From NCBI GenBank assembly GCA_002389295.1, contig DGOE01000045.1:1-44393 (forward strand): a stretch of 44,393 nt of DNA. The letters are read 5' to 3'. Position numbers and translations under genes: made by a program. Position 1 is the stretch's first letter; every line of letters begins with the position of its first letter. This stretch comes from Flavobacteriales bacterium UBA4474. Its GTDB lineage: Bacteria > Bacteroidota > Bacteroidia > Flavobacteriales_D > Sanyastnellaceae. The notes beneath the pieces are model-generated. The model was given only the letters and a program-made list of their open reading frames with translations. It ran no database searches and had not been told where the DNA came from. Below are positions 1-9,714 of this stretch, piece by piece.

Positions 1-3000
1 CAGTCCATCAACTCGAGTCCCGCTCCTGAGGGATACGAACTCGAGCTCGAGGTCGTCGCAGAAGACATCGGCCTCCTCGCGGGCGCATTGGGTGTGACCG
101 ATCTGACAGGATACAGCTGCACGCACCTGTTTGTCGTCATGAACAATGCCGATGACTTCATGTCTTCCGTTTCCGGAGACTTGACCAATCCGACCTACAT
201 CAACACGACCACGGATTTCTATCACGCACTCCTCGGTGCGGCTACACCGAACGGCATCAACAGCTTGTTGTTTCCGGTCTACCCCGATTTGGCCTACGAC
301 AGCTGGGTGACCATCGGACTGGAGGGTGTTCCCAATGCCATGGCGGGTGAGGCAGCGGTCAATACCGTGCAGGCATCCGACAATCCTTGGGTGACCAATT
401 TTGATCCCGGAGCAGGGGCTTCGGGGGCCAACATTGCCATTGATGACCTCATCGGTGGCGCTTGGTATGCCTTGAACGGTGATGCCAACGGAATTGCTGG
501 AGACGACCTGCGCGTGCTGATCGGCCAATTCACCACGACAGGTGAGTTGAGCGGACAGGCATATTGCCAGGTCTTCATCAATGGTGATGGCAGCACGGAA
601 TTCCGGGACACCTTCTACTTCGGAGCAGGAGCTCCTGCATTGGGGTGCACGGACCCGACCGCTTGCAACTATGACGCAGAGGCTTCCGATGATGATGGCT
701 CTTGCACCTTCCCCGCCGACCTGTGCGCTGGTGAAACCAATGTGGATTGCGATTGCGCCTGCTTGAATGATGCCGACGAAGACGGCACCTGCGATGAGGA
801 TGAGTTGCCTGGATGCCAAGATGCAGAAGCCTGCAACTATGATGCGGCCGCCACAGATGATGATGGTTCTTGCACATATCCCGCAGCAGACAACCTCGAC
901 TGCGATGGCAACTGCCTGAATGACAGCGATGAAGACGGCACCTGCGATGAAGACGAAATAGCCGGATGTGCTGATGCCGCCGCTTGCAACTTCGATGCTA
1001 CCGCCACGGACGACGATGGCTCCTGCACTTATCCCGCAGCAGACAACCTCGACTGCGATGGCAACTGCCTGAACGACGCCGATGAAGACGGTGTCTGCGA
1101 TGAAAACGAAGTGGGCGGATGTGCTGATGCCACCGCTTGCAACTTCGACGCGGCAGCCACAGACGACGATGGCTCCTGCACCTACCCCGCAGCCGACAAC
1201 CTCGACTGCGATGGCAACTGCTTGGCCGATGCCGATGGCGATTTGATTTGCGACGAAGATGAAATTCCCGGATGCCAGGACCTCCTGGCTTGCAACTTCG
1301 ATGCTGCAGCCACGGACGACGACGGATCCTGTGCTTACCCCGCCGCCGACAACCTCGATTGTGACGGCAACTGCCTCGCAGATGCCGATGGTGATGGCCT
1401 TTGCGACGACGAGGACCCTTGCAACGAGCCCGACCTGACACCCGCTGTCTTGCCCATCGTTCCCGCTTCATTTATTGCGGAAGTGACCTTGGACGGCCAG
1501 CCCGTGGTCGGCATGACGCTCTTGGCCCTTGTAAACGGCGAGACGGCCGGAGTGGACCAAGCCTTTGAATACGAAGGAGGTAGCTGGGTCAGCATGACCA
1601 TCTATGCCGCGGCTGGAGCCGATGTGGAATTCCAGCTTTTTGATGCTGCTGAGTGCGCCCTCTATGACATTGACCTCTCCTTTGCCGTCAGTGCGGACGG
1701 GGAAGAGTTGTCCACCTTTGATGACCCTGCTGACCTTCCTTTCCTCAGCGGAAATGCCATTCCCGGTTGCACGGACGAAACCGCATGCAACTACGACGCC
1801 TTGGCCGACATGGAAGATGGATCCTGCATCTACCCCTTCGACCTCTATGGAACAGACCTTTACGACTGTGATGGCAACTGCATTTCTGATGCAGATGGCG
1901 ACGGCATCTGCGATGAAGACGAAATACCAGGTTGCACGGATCCCACCGCTTGCAACACGGGGGATTTCTCCGATACAGACAACAGCCTGTGCATCTACCC
2001 CTCTGATATTTACGGCGTTGACTATGTCGATTGTGAAGGCAACTGCCTGAATGATGCCGACGGCGACGGCGTGTGCGACGAAGTGGAAATTGACGGGTGT
2101 ACCGACGCATCCGCTTGCAACTACGATGAAGGTGCCACCGAACAAGATGGTTCCTGCGAGTATGAAAGTTGCGCGGGATGTACCGAAGCCACGGCGTGCA
2201 ACTATGACGCTGAGGCCACCATCGACGATGGTACATGCGCTGAATTTGACGCTTGCGGAGAATGCGGCGGAGAAGGCCCGGCAGACGGCTACGACTGCGA
2301 CGGCAACTGCCTGGAAGACGCAGACGGTGACGGAATCTGTGATTTCGAAGATCCTTGTCTTGAGCCCGACACCACGGTGGCTGTGCTCCCCCTCATCCCG
2401 GTGTCTGTGATTGCGGAAGTCTTGTTTGATGGTGCCCCTGTTGTCGGTGGAAACGTCCTCGCACAAGTTGGCGGAAACACCGTCGGATCAGCTGTGGCCT
2501 TTGCCTTTGAGGATGGCAGCTGGATCAACATGAACATTTACGCGGAACCGGGTGAGGAGATTTCCTTCATCCTGTGGGACGCCGAAGCGTGTGAACAATA
2601 CTTGCTGGACTTCACGCTGTCAGCAGATGAGGCCGGCGATGAACTCGGCACATTCGACGACCCGCAGACCTTCCCCTTCGGGTCGGGAGACCCCATCGAA
2701 GGCTGCTTGGATGAGGCCGCCTGCAACTACAACCCCTTTGCCAACACCGATGGCGTGCCTTGTGTCTTTGCCGACCAGTTTTGCGGCGCAGACTATGTGG
2801 ACTGCGATTGCGTCTGTCTCAATGACAGCGACGGCGACGGTGTGTGCGACGAGGAAGAAGTGCCCGGTTGTGGTGATCCCACGGCTTGCAATTACGCACC
2901 AGACGCCACGGACCTGGACGACAACCTGTGCACTTACCCCGAATTCGACTACGTCGATTGTGATGGCAATTGCCTGACCGACGCGGACCAAGACGGCATC

Positions 3001-6000
3001 TGCGATGAGCTCGAAGCCGAAGGGTGCACAGATGAGTTTGCCTGTAACTACGACATCAGCGCATCAGAGGACGACGGTTCCTGCACTTACGCAGCACCCG
3101 GTTTCGACTGCAATGGCGACCCCATTGAACTCGATGACTGCGACCCCTTGTGCTATGTGATTGACGCCTCCCTTGAGGATTACACCGTGCAGTGTCTCGA
3201 CGACCTCGATGCGGTCGCATGTGTGGAGAACGCCACCATCTACAACGCTTGCACCGGTGACATTACCGAGGCCACATCTTGTGTGACCCTCGCTGCGTCC
3301 GACTCCATCATTGGAGGTGAAGCCACCACCGCATTGGGTGTGGGCCCAGACGGCGCGCTGCGCATCTATGGCCTGCACATGCAGGGATTGGCTGCTTCGG
3401 ACTACTTCTTGGAAAGTGGAGACGGGCTGTCTTTTACCCAATACAGCAATGGCTATGCCGTACTGGAAGGTGAAATTGAAAACAACGTGGACGCCACGCA
3501 GCGGTTCCGTGCTTTCCTCGTCTTCGAAAACGGCTTGACCGGTGTAGAGTGGGGCGCGTTGGGCAAAGGCTTCAAGTACGCCTACAGCTGCCAAGACGTG
3601 GATACGGACCCTTGGATCATCTACACCCTGAAAAATGACCAGAGCTATTTGCAAGGCCTCGACGGCTATGCGGGCAGTCTCCTGCAATTGAGCCACGCTC
3701 CGGTCAACGAGCACTTTGGTTTCCAAGTCGGTGAAGCCGCCAACGACCACAATTGCGATTACGGCCTCGGAGGTTGGTTCGCCTGGGAAGGTCAAGTACT
3801 CGGGACACCTGTTTCCGGCGCCCTGGGTGACGTGATCGTGGACCTCGAGGCGGAAACGGAGACCTTTGACTTTGACGAGCTGTGCACGACGAACATCTAC
3901 ACCTTTATCGACTCTTGTGGCGCGTACAACATTGAGCAGGAGGTCTGCCGTGTGGATACCATTGCGCCCACCTTCCTCGGGTGTCCGGGTGAGGTCACTG
4001 TTTCTTGCACGGAGGACATTCCTGTGCTCGCCACAGTCACAGCCATCGACAACTGCGATGACCTGGACAGCATTCCGGTCAACATCCTCGGCGATGTGAT
4101 CATCGACCAGGTCGATGGCGGATGCTACACCATCGAACGCACCTGGTCTGCAGAAGACCTCTTCGGCAACGTCGGCACCTGCACCCAGCTGATCCATGTG
4201 ATCGATACCGTCGGTCCGCAAATCAACCTGTCCATCCCCGGTGACCTCTCCGTCTCTGTGATGGGCGATTGCTCCGCACAGACGGGCACCGACTTCACCG
4301 GAGAAGCCGCAGCCACCTTCTTGGATGACTGCAGCTCGGTCTCTGGAGAAGTGACCTACAGCGACGAAATCTTGGACGAAATCAGCCTCGGCTGCTACAC
4401 CATCGCTCGGACGTGGACAGCCTCGGCTACAGACGGCTGTGGCAACACTTCCATTGAATCGGGTGTCCAGGTGATCCAGGTGGTCGACCAGATGGCCCCC
4501 ACCATCACGCTGAGCTCGGTCGAAGTCGCCATCGCTTGCGACGCATGGACCTGCGACATGGATGTGTTGACCGGACTCGGGTTCGCTTCCTGGACGGACA
4601 ATTGTGAACTCGATACAGCCTACATCGAATGCGAGCCCATGTCGGGCGGCTGCGTGGGTCCCGTGCCCACTTGGGATGTGGAGTATATCGTGGTGGACGC
4701 CTGTGGCAATACGGCTTCGGCACACCAGTTCATCCTGCTTGTCGACACCGTGGCACCGACCATTTCGATCACCTGCCCCGCTGACGTCATCGTGGAACTC
4801 GATGAGAACTGCCAAGGCGAACTCGACCCCACCCAAAGTGGAGAAGTGGAGATCTTCAGCACGGACAACTGTGACGCCAACCCCACCCTCAGCTATACGG
4901 TGGAAGACAGCGACCCCATCTACACCTGTGAGGACGGCAACGGCACGTACGAGATCACGCGCACCTTCCACGCTGTGTCCGAGGACCACTGTGGAAACGT
5001 GTCCATGGAAAGCTGCACCCAAATGCTCACCGTGGTCGACATGACCGCTCCGGTGATTTCCATGATCGAATGCCCGGCCGACACCACCGTGATGCTGGGA
5101 GACGATTGCACGGCTGATGTGGGGCTCTCCCTGATGGGCTCTCCTGCCATCCTCGCTGAGGACGGTTGTGATGCCGATCCGGAAATCACGTGGTTCCACA
5201 TGGACGGACCCACCACCGCCCTGTGCGATGGCAGCGATGGCAGCGCAGACGGCTCCTACAGCTTTGAGCGCACATTCTATGCCTACGCTACGGATGCCTG
5301 TGGCAACGTCGGCGACACGGCGTTCTGCGTGCAGACCATCACGGCTGAGGACATGACCCCGCCTGTGTTTGGAGAATACCCTCCATATGAGCCCGTTTCC
5401 TGCGAGGACCTCACGGACCCATTCGACCCCAGCCAAGAACCCCTCGAGGTCAGCGACAACTGCGACGGCGAGCTGACCATCAGCATTGACGCTTGGCCGT
5501 TGAGCGGCTCATGCCCCGGCAGCTGGATGCGGATTTGGACCGCGACCGACGACTGCGGCAACGAGACCATGACCGAGCAATACATCGCCTTGTACGATGA
5601 GACGGCACCGCTCATCACCTGCCCGGCTGATACGGTGGTGATGCTCGACCAAGACATCGCGGACGACACGACCACGACAGCGCTTGGCATGGCCATGGCT
5701 TCAGACAATTGCAGCGATTTGATCGACATCGAAATCACCTACATGGACAGCGATTTCGAAGTAGACTGCACCGGTGACGATGACACGCCAGAAGGCACCA
5801 TGTCCTTCATCCGCACGTTCACGGCTTCCGACTTCTGCGACAACGAGTCCACCTGCGAGCAGCACATCACTTTGCTCGACTCGCTCGGCCCGGTCGTCTT
5901 CGTGGAGGACACCACGGTTTCCTGCCTCGACTATGACCCGGAGATGACCTATGGTGCCTTTGGTGCCACGGACAACTTCGACACCGATGTCGCCCACACA

Positions 6001-9000
6001 TGGGAAGAGGACAGCACCTATGCCCAACTCTGCGCGGGCAGCTTTACTGTAGACCGCACCTGGACCTTCGTGGACGACTGTGGAAACATCACGACCACCC
6101 AACAGACCATCACGGTTGTGGACGAGACCGCGCCCATCATGTTGTCTGGTGAGTCCAATGTGACCATGTCCTGCGAGGAATACGGAGACGCGCCCACCGA
6201 GGAGAACATCCTCATTGAGGTGATGGACGAATGCGGCGGCGACGTCACGGTGTCCTTCTTTGACACGCCGTTCAGCGGTGGATGCGTGCAGCCTGTGGGC
6301 CTCTACATGCGGACGTACACCTTCGAAGATGATTGTGGCAACGCCAACATGTTTGAGCAGTTTATCCACCTCTTTGACGAGACCCCACCAACGGTGGAGA
6401 TCACCTGCCCCGCCGACACGTTGGTGACGGCAGATGCAGATTGTGGAGCCGACCTGTCGACAGATGCGCTTGGATTGCCCCAAATCACAGCCGAAGACAA
6501 CTGCGCCGGCACGCCGCCCAGCATTGACCTCTCTTGGGAGGACCACGACACCACCTTCGCGTGTTCCGGCTCCTTTACATTCACCCGGACGTTTACGGCT
6601 ACGGCCACCGACAACTGCGGGAATGAAACGACGGTGACCTGCGACCAGGGCATCTCACAAGAGGACACCACCGCACCCGAATTGGTGGATCCCCTGCCCC
6701 AAGATGTGACGGTGCCTTGCTTTGACATTCCTGAGGTGGCCGAGCTACAGGCCCTCGATGGTTGTGACGCCGCCCCTGAGGTGACGTTTGCTGAGGAAAT
6801 CCTCGATGCAGAGGACTGCCCAGGCACTCAGACCATTGTGCGCACCTGGACGGCGACCGACGACTGCGGAAACGCAAGCAGCCACTCACAGACGATCACA
6901 GTGACCGATGAGTTTGCGCCCACTTGGGCCGACGCTGCTCCCGGAGACACTACGGTTTCTTGTGAATCAGTGCCCGAAGCTGCCGTGCTCGAAGCCATCG
7001 ACAACTGCGATGACAACATCGAGGTCTTCTTTGCTGAGACCAGCACACCCGGCGATTGCGCGCAGGGCATGACCATCACGCGCACCTGGAGCGTCAGCGA
7101 CTGCGCCGGCAATCAGTTGGCCCACGTGCAGATCCTGACCGTTGTGGACACCACGGCACCCGTTATCTCAGGGTTGTTGGAAATCGAAATCCCCTGCACG
7201 GACTGGGGCATGGACACCCTCTATGCCACTGTGGAAGACAACTGTGACGAGACCATCACGTTGGAAGCCATTTCCGACGAGGAATTCAGCGGTTCTTGTG
7301 CCGGAAGCTACCTCCGGACTTACGTGGCCACGGACCAGTGTGGCAACAGCGATACGCTGATACAGGCCATCAACCTGTTGGATACCGAGTCCCCTGAGTT
7401 CACGTTTATCCCGCAAGACACGACCCTGTCATGTGACAACGACTACACCGTGGGCAGCCTCGGTGCAGCAGAAGCGGAGGACAATTGTGACCCCGAAGTG
7501 GAAATCAGCTACGCGGATTCCATGACCCTGATCAACGATTGCCCGGGAACGGCTGAAATCGTCCGCACGTGGACCGCCCTCGATGAGTGCGGAAACAACA
7601 AGACGGTTGTGCAGCTGATCACGCTCATCGACGAGACAGACCCTGTCTTCAATGAGGCCCTGCCACAAGACGCTACGGCTTCTTGCGACGACGTGCCCAT
7701 GGCTCCGACGCTGACCGCCTCAGACAACTGCGACCCCAGCTTGATGGTGAGCATGACCGAGTCCTCGGAAGACGACGACCTCTGTCCCCACAACTACACC
7801 ATCACGCGGGTCTGGAACGTGGAGGATTGCGCCGGAAATGGCATCAGCCACACGCAGGTCATCACCGTGATCGACACGACGGCACCTGTCTTCATGACCG
7901 GGCCAGCCGACACAACGGTCGCCTGTGACGCCGTGCCGATGCCCGCATCGCTCACGACGCTGCAAGCCGACGACAACTGTGACAACGCCCTCAGCTACAG
8001 CTACAGCGGAGAGACGGCTGAAGACGGCGACTGTGCCAACAGCTACACGCTGTACCGGACGTGGCAAGCAGAAGATTGCGCAGGCAATGCTTCCACGTGG
8101 ACGCAAACCTTGACGGTGGTGGACGAGACGGCTCCCGAGCTGACCTTGACGTTCAGCGACGGATCAACCGCTGTGGACACCCTGGTTTCTTGCATGGCCG
8201 ACGTGCCCAGCATCACTGCTGTGAGCCTCGATGCCTGCGATGAATCTCCCTTCCTGTCGATGACGGTAGACACCGCCAACATGGACGTCTGCGGCAACGC
8301 CACGCTCACGTATACCTACATGACGGCAGACGATTGCGGCAACATGTCATCCGCCACCTTGACCATCGAAGTGCTGGATGAGCAAGCGCCTGAATTCCTC
8401 GATGTCTGTGGCATCGGCAATGGCTCCACTGTGGATGTCTGTGCTGACGACTACACCGGAGAGAGCTTGACGCCTGAGACGGATGCCTGCGACGTCAGTG
8501 CCGCAGACAACTGTGAAGGAGAGGTGACCATTGACTTGACCACCACCGCTGTGGGTCCTTATGCGCCCAACGACAGCGTCACACAGTACTGCACGACCGT
8601 GACCCCCGCTTCATTCAGCGAAGAGGAGACATGCAATGGCTACGGTGTGCACTCCGTGCGCTTGTTCAACTTTGCAGGAGCCGAGTTCTACTCCACCATT
8701 GGTGAAGGCCTCATCAGCCAGCTGCCCAACGGGGATTGGCTCATCGAGAAGACTGTGGTGGACAACAACAACCCGCAGGCGGGTTGGAACATCGCCATCA
8801 CGCTGACCGACGGCATGGACTACGACACCTGGTCCAACCAGGACTTCCCCACCAGCTACAAGCTCGACTGCGAGGAGATCCTGGACGACCACCAAAACTG
8901 GATGTACTGGTTCTTGGACAATGGTACCATGACGGGATGGGGTGATTACACAGGCGACTTCCTCACCTGCACCCACCAGCCGGCCAACGAATTCTATCGC

Positions 9001-9582
9001 TTCCAGGTGGGACTTGGTGCCAACAACATGAACGACCATTATGGTTACAGCGGTTGGTTCACCTACTCCGGAACCTTTGCCAACACCCCAGTCATGGGAT
9101 CAGGCGACTTCTTCGGAGACCTCGATTGCACCTTGCCTTACCAGTTGGAGCACGACTATACCGCCACGGACTGCAGTGGAAACACGGCTGAATTCAGCTA
9201 TACAGTCAATGTGACCGGTACCGTTTGTGACGGCGTGGACGCCGGCCTCGTTGGCAACGGCAACGGCACAGGCCTGGGTGACTTCACTCCGGCGTTGTCC
9301 TCCATGGACAACCGCGGGCCCATTCAGGTGTCGAACATCGCACCGAACCCGACGCACGACTTTGCCCAACTCGGGTTCAACGTCTTGCAGCCCATGCGTG
9401 TGGACATCAACCTGTTTGATGCTGCAGGTATGCTGGTGACGCCGCTGTTCAATGGCAATGTGGACAAGGACCAGACGTACATCTTGGACATCAATGCCGC
9501 TCAGCTCGAAAGTGGTGTCTACCAGGTGCGCATCAGCTCCAACACCTTCAGTATCGTGAAACAATTCATGGTCACAGAGTAA
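1..9582 (+). CDS. Giant T9SS-secreted cysteine-rich/HYR-like repeat surface protein (5' partial)
   Basis: The reading frame is open from base 1, so the gene starts upstream of the window and at least 3,193 residues are visible. A TTG at 88 is only an internal codon. In order: an N-terminal unknown region (to ~640); twelve Cys-rich modules (GC.D..ACN, then DDGSC) separated by DxDxDG calcium-type loops (643-3084); two copies of a ~120-residue domain inside that array (about 1415-1770 and 2350-2700); a ~180-residue domain (about 3270-3860); about 17 HYR/Ig-like repeats with a DETAP start and a DDCGN end (3952-8400); a second copy of the ~180-residue domain (about 8580-9130); and a C-terminal ~80-residue type A T9SS sorting domain (NIAPNPT near 9331). 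I infer an outer-membrane-anchored or released adhesin or matrix protein stabilised by disulfides and calcium. Its ligand cannot be told from sequence. Confidence 0.9.
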   Translation, partial: QSINSSPAPEGYELELEVVAEDIGLLAGALGVTDLTGYSCTHLFVVMNNADDFMSSVSGDLTNPTYINTTTDFYHALLGAATPNGINSLLFPVYPDLAYDSWVTIGLEGVPNAMAGEAAVNTVQASDNPWVTNFDPGAGASGANIAIDDLIGGAWYALNGDANGIAGDDLRVLIGQFTTTGELSGQAYCQVFINGDGSTEFRDTFYFGAGAPALGCTDPTACNYDAEASDDDGSCTFPADLCAGETNVDCDCACLNDADEDGTCDEDELPGCQDAEACNYDAAATDDDGSCTYPAADNLDCDGNCLNDSDEDGTCDEDEIAGCADAAACNFDATATDDDGSCTYPAADNLDCDGNCLNDADEDGVCDENEVGGCADATACNFDAAATDDDGSCTYPAADNLDCDGNCLADADGDLICDEDEIPGCQDLLACNFDAAATDDDGSCAYPAADNLDCDGNCLADADGDGLCDDEDPCNEPDLTPAVLPIVPASFIAEVTLDGQPVVGMTLLALVNGETAGVDQAFEYEGGSWVSMTIYAAAGADVEFQLFDAAECALYDIDLSFAVSADGEELSTFDDPADLPFLSGNAIPGCTDETACNYDALADMEDGSCIYPFDLYGTDLYDCDGNCISDADGDGICDEDEIPGCTDPTACNTGDFSDTDNSLCIYPSDIYGVDYVDCEGNCLNDADGDGVCDEVEIDGCTDASACNYDEGATEQDGSCEYESCAGCTEATACNYDAEATIDDGTCAEFDACGECGGEGPADGYDCDGNCLEDADGDGICDFEDPCLEPDTTVAVLPLIPVSVIAEVLFDGAPVVGGNVLAQVGGNTVGSAVAFAFEDGSWINMNIYAEPGEEISFILWDAEACEQYLLDFTLSADEAGDELGTFDDPQTFPFGSGDPIEGCLDEAACNYNPFANTDGVPCVFADQFCGADYVDCDCVCLNDSDGDGVCDEEEVPGCGDPTACNYAPDATDLDDNLCTYPEFDYVDCDGNCLTDADQDGICDELEAEGCTDEFACNYDISASEDDGSCTYAAPGFDCNGDPIELDDCDPLCYVIDASLEDYTVQCLDDLDAVACVENATIYNACTGDITEATSCVTLAASDSIIGGEATTALGVGPDGALRIYGLHMQGLAASDYFLESGDGLSFTQYSNGYAVLEGEIENNVDATQRFRAFLVFENGLTGVEWGALGKGFKYAYSCQDVDTDPWIIYTLKNDQSYLQGLDGYAGSLLQLSHAPVNEHFGFQVGEAANDHNCDYGLGGWFAWEGQVLGTPVSGALGDVIVDLEAETETFDFDELCTTNIYTFIDSCGAYNIEQEVCRVDTIAPTFLGCPGEVTVSCTEDIPVLATVTAIDNCDDLDSIPVNILGDVIIDQVDGGCYTIERTWSAEDLFGNVGTCTQLIHVIDTVGPQINLSIPGDLSVSVMGDCSAQTGTDFTGEAAATFLDDCSSVSGEVTYSDEILDEISLGCYTIARTWTASATDGCGNTSIESGVQVIQVVDQMAPTITLSSVEVAIACDAWTCDMDVLTGLGFASWTDNCELDTAYIECEPMSGGCVGPVPTWDVEYIVVDACGNTASAHQFILLVDTVAPTISITCPADVIVELDENCQGELDPTQSGEVEIFSTDNCDANPTLSYTVEDSDPIYTCEDGNGTYEITRTFHAVSEDHCGNVSMESCTQMLTVVDMTAPVISMIECPADTTVMLGDDCTADVGLSLMGSPAILAEDGCDADPEITWFHMDGPTTALCDGSDGSADGSYSFERTFYAYATDACGNVGDTAFCVQTITAEDMTPPVFGEYPPYEPVSCEDLTDPFDPSQEPLEVSDNCDGELTISIDAWPLSGSCPGSWMRIWTATDDCGNETMTEQYIALYDETAPLITCPADTVVMLDQDIADDTTTTALGMAMASDNCSDLIDIEITYMDSDFEVDCTGDDDTPEGTMSFIRTFTASDFCDNESTCEQHITLLDSLGPVVFVEDTTVSCLDYDPEMTYGAFGATDNFDTDVAHTWEEDSTYAQLCAGSFTVDRTWTFVDDCGNITTTQQTITVVDETAPIMLSGESNVTMSCEEYGDAPTEENILIEVMDECGGDVTVSFFDTPFSGGCVQPVGLYMRTYTFEDDCGNANMFEQFIHLFDETPPTVEITCPADTLVTADADCGADLSTDALGLPQITAEDNCAGTPPSIDLSWEDHDTTFACSGSFTFTRTFTATATDNCGNETTVTCDQGISQEDTTAPELVDPLPQDVTVPCFDIPEVAELQALDGCDAAPEVTFAEEILDAEDCPGTQTIVRTWTATDDCGNASSHSQTITVTDEFAPTWADAAPGDTTVSCESVPEAAVLEAIDNCDDNIEVFFAETSTPGDCAQGMTITRTWSVSDCAGNQLAHVQILTVVDTTAPVISGLLEIEIPCTDWGMDTLYATVEDNCDETITLEAISDEEFSGSCAGSYLRTYVATDQCGNSDTLIQAINLLDTESPEFTFIPQDTTLSCDNDYTVGSLGAAEAEDNCDPEVEISYADSMTLINDCPGTAEIVRTWTALDECGNNKTVVQLITLIDETDPVFNEALPQDATASCDDVPMAPTLTASDNCDPSLMVSMTESSEDDDLCPHNYTITRVWNVEDCAGNGISHTQVITVIDTTAPVFMTGPADTTVACDAVPMPASLTTLQADDNCDNALSYSYSGETAEDGDCANSYTLYRTWQAEDCAGNASTWTQTLTVVDETAPELTLTFSDGSTAVDTLVSCMADVPSITAVSLDACDESPFLSMTVDTANMDVCGNATLTYTYMTADDCGNMSSATLTIEVLDEQAPEFLDVCGIGNGSTVDVCADDYTGESLTPETDACDVSAADNCEGEVTIDLTTTAVGPYAPNDSVTQYCTTVTPASFSEEETCNGYGVHSVRLFNFAGAEFYSTIGEGLISQLPNGDWLIEKTVVDNNNPQAGWNIAITLTDGMDYDTWSNQDFPTSYKLDCEEILDDHQNWMYWFLDNGTMTGWGDYTGDFLTCTHQPANEFYRFQVGLGANNMNDHYGYSGWFTYSGTFANTPVMGSGDFFGDLDCTLPYQLEHDYTATDCSGNTAEFSYTVNVTGTVCDGVDAGLVGNGNGTGLGDFTPALSSMDNRGPIQVSNIAPNPTHDFAQLGFNVLQPMRVDINLFDAAGMLVTPLFNGNVDKDQTYILDINAAQLESGVYQVRISSNTFSIVKQFMVTE
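643..3084 (+). repeat. Twelve Cys-rich ACNYD modules with DxDxDG loops (protein-level repeat)
   Basis: Twelve modules begin with GC(T/Q/A/L/G)D or GCTE, have a central ACN(Y/F) and mostly end in DDGSC. Most are followed by a DCDGNCL segment and an acidic loop such as DADGDGICDEDE, which resembles thrombospondin type 3 or EF-hand-like calcium loops. The first five are the most uniform, also at DNA level (about 640-1400), which suggests recent tandem expansion. Modules 6-12 are more diverged and are interrupted by two copies of a separate domain. Confidence 0.85.
3952..8400 (+). repeat. Array of about 17 HYR/Ig-like repeats (protein-level repeat)
   Basis: Each unit is roughly 75-100 residues. 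It starts with a (V/I)D(E/T)TAP motif, continues with CPADTTV or a related strand and DNC(D/S), and ends with TRTWTATDDCGN-like sequence. This is the pattern of hyalin-repeat (HYR) domains found in bacterial surface proteins. The conserved cysteine pairs suggest disulfide stabilisation outside the cell. Unit boundaries were read by eye, so the count may be off by one or two. Confidence 0.8.
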
Positions 9583-9646
9583 CACGGAAGACAAAACAAA
9601 TCACAGGGGAAAATCTTCGGCTTGACCCCACTTCCATGGTGAAACC

Positions 9647-9677
9647 GGACACCGCTCCCCGGGGCGGTGTCCTTTTT
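9647..9677 (+). terminator. Rho-independent terminator after the giant surface protein
   Basis: A perfect 9-bp stem, GGACACCGC (9647-9655) with GCGGTGTCC (9664-9672), is followed directly by five T residues (9673-9677). The loop can pair further through its C and G runs. It lies 65 bases after the stop codon. Confidence 0.85.
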
Positions 9678-9701
9678 CCAGCGAACAAAATCTTCCCGCG
9701 C

Positions 9702-9709
9702 TATTTTTC
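9702..9709 (+). promoter_or_regulatory. Possible Bacteroidota -7 box for the fibre gene
   Basis: TATTTTTC matches TAnnTTTG at all but the last base and ends five bases before the ATG at 9715. No convincing -33 TTTG is visible, though a T run lies about 24 bases upstream. The call is weak and rests mainly on position. Confidence 0.35.
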
Positions 9710-9714
9710 TATTC

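Noticed and set aside
88..90. TTG as the start of the giant surface protein
   Set aside because: The frame is open from base 1 with similar composition, and no signal peptide follows the TTG. The gene simply begins outside the window.
640..1400. CRISPR-like spaced repeats
   Set aside because: The periodic DNA similarity lies in one reading frame and encodes the Cys-rich modules; repeats are unequal and there are no unique spacers.
3064..5436. A 790-codon open frame antisense to the giant protein
   Set aside because: It mirrors the codon bias of the GC-rich repeat gene, has no recognisable domain and no promoter. Other long antisense frames at 1468-2466 and 5701-6546 have the same origin.
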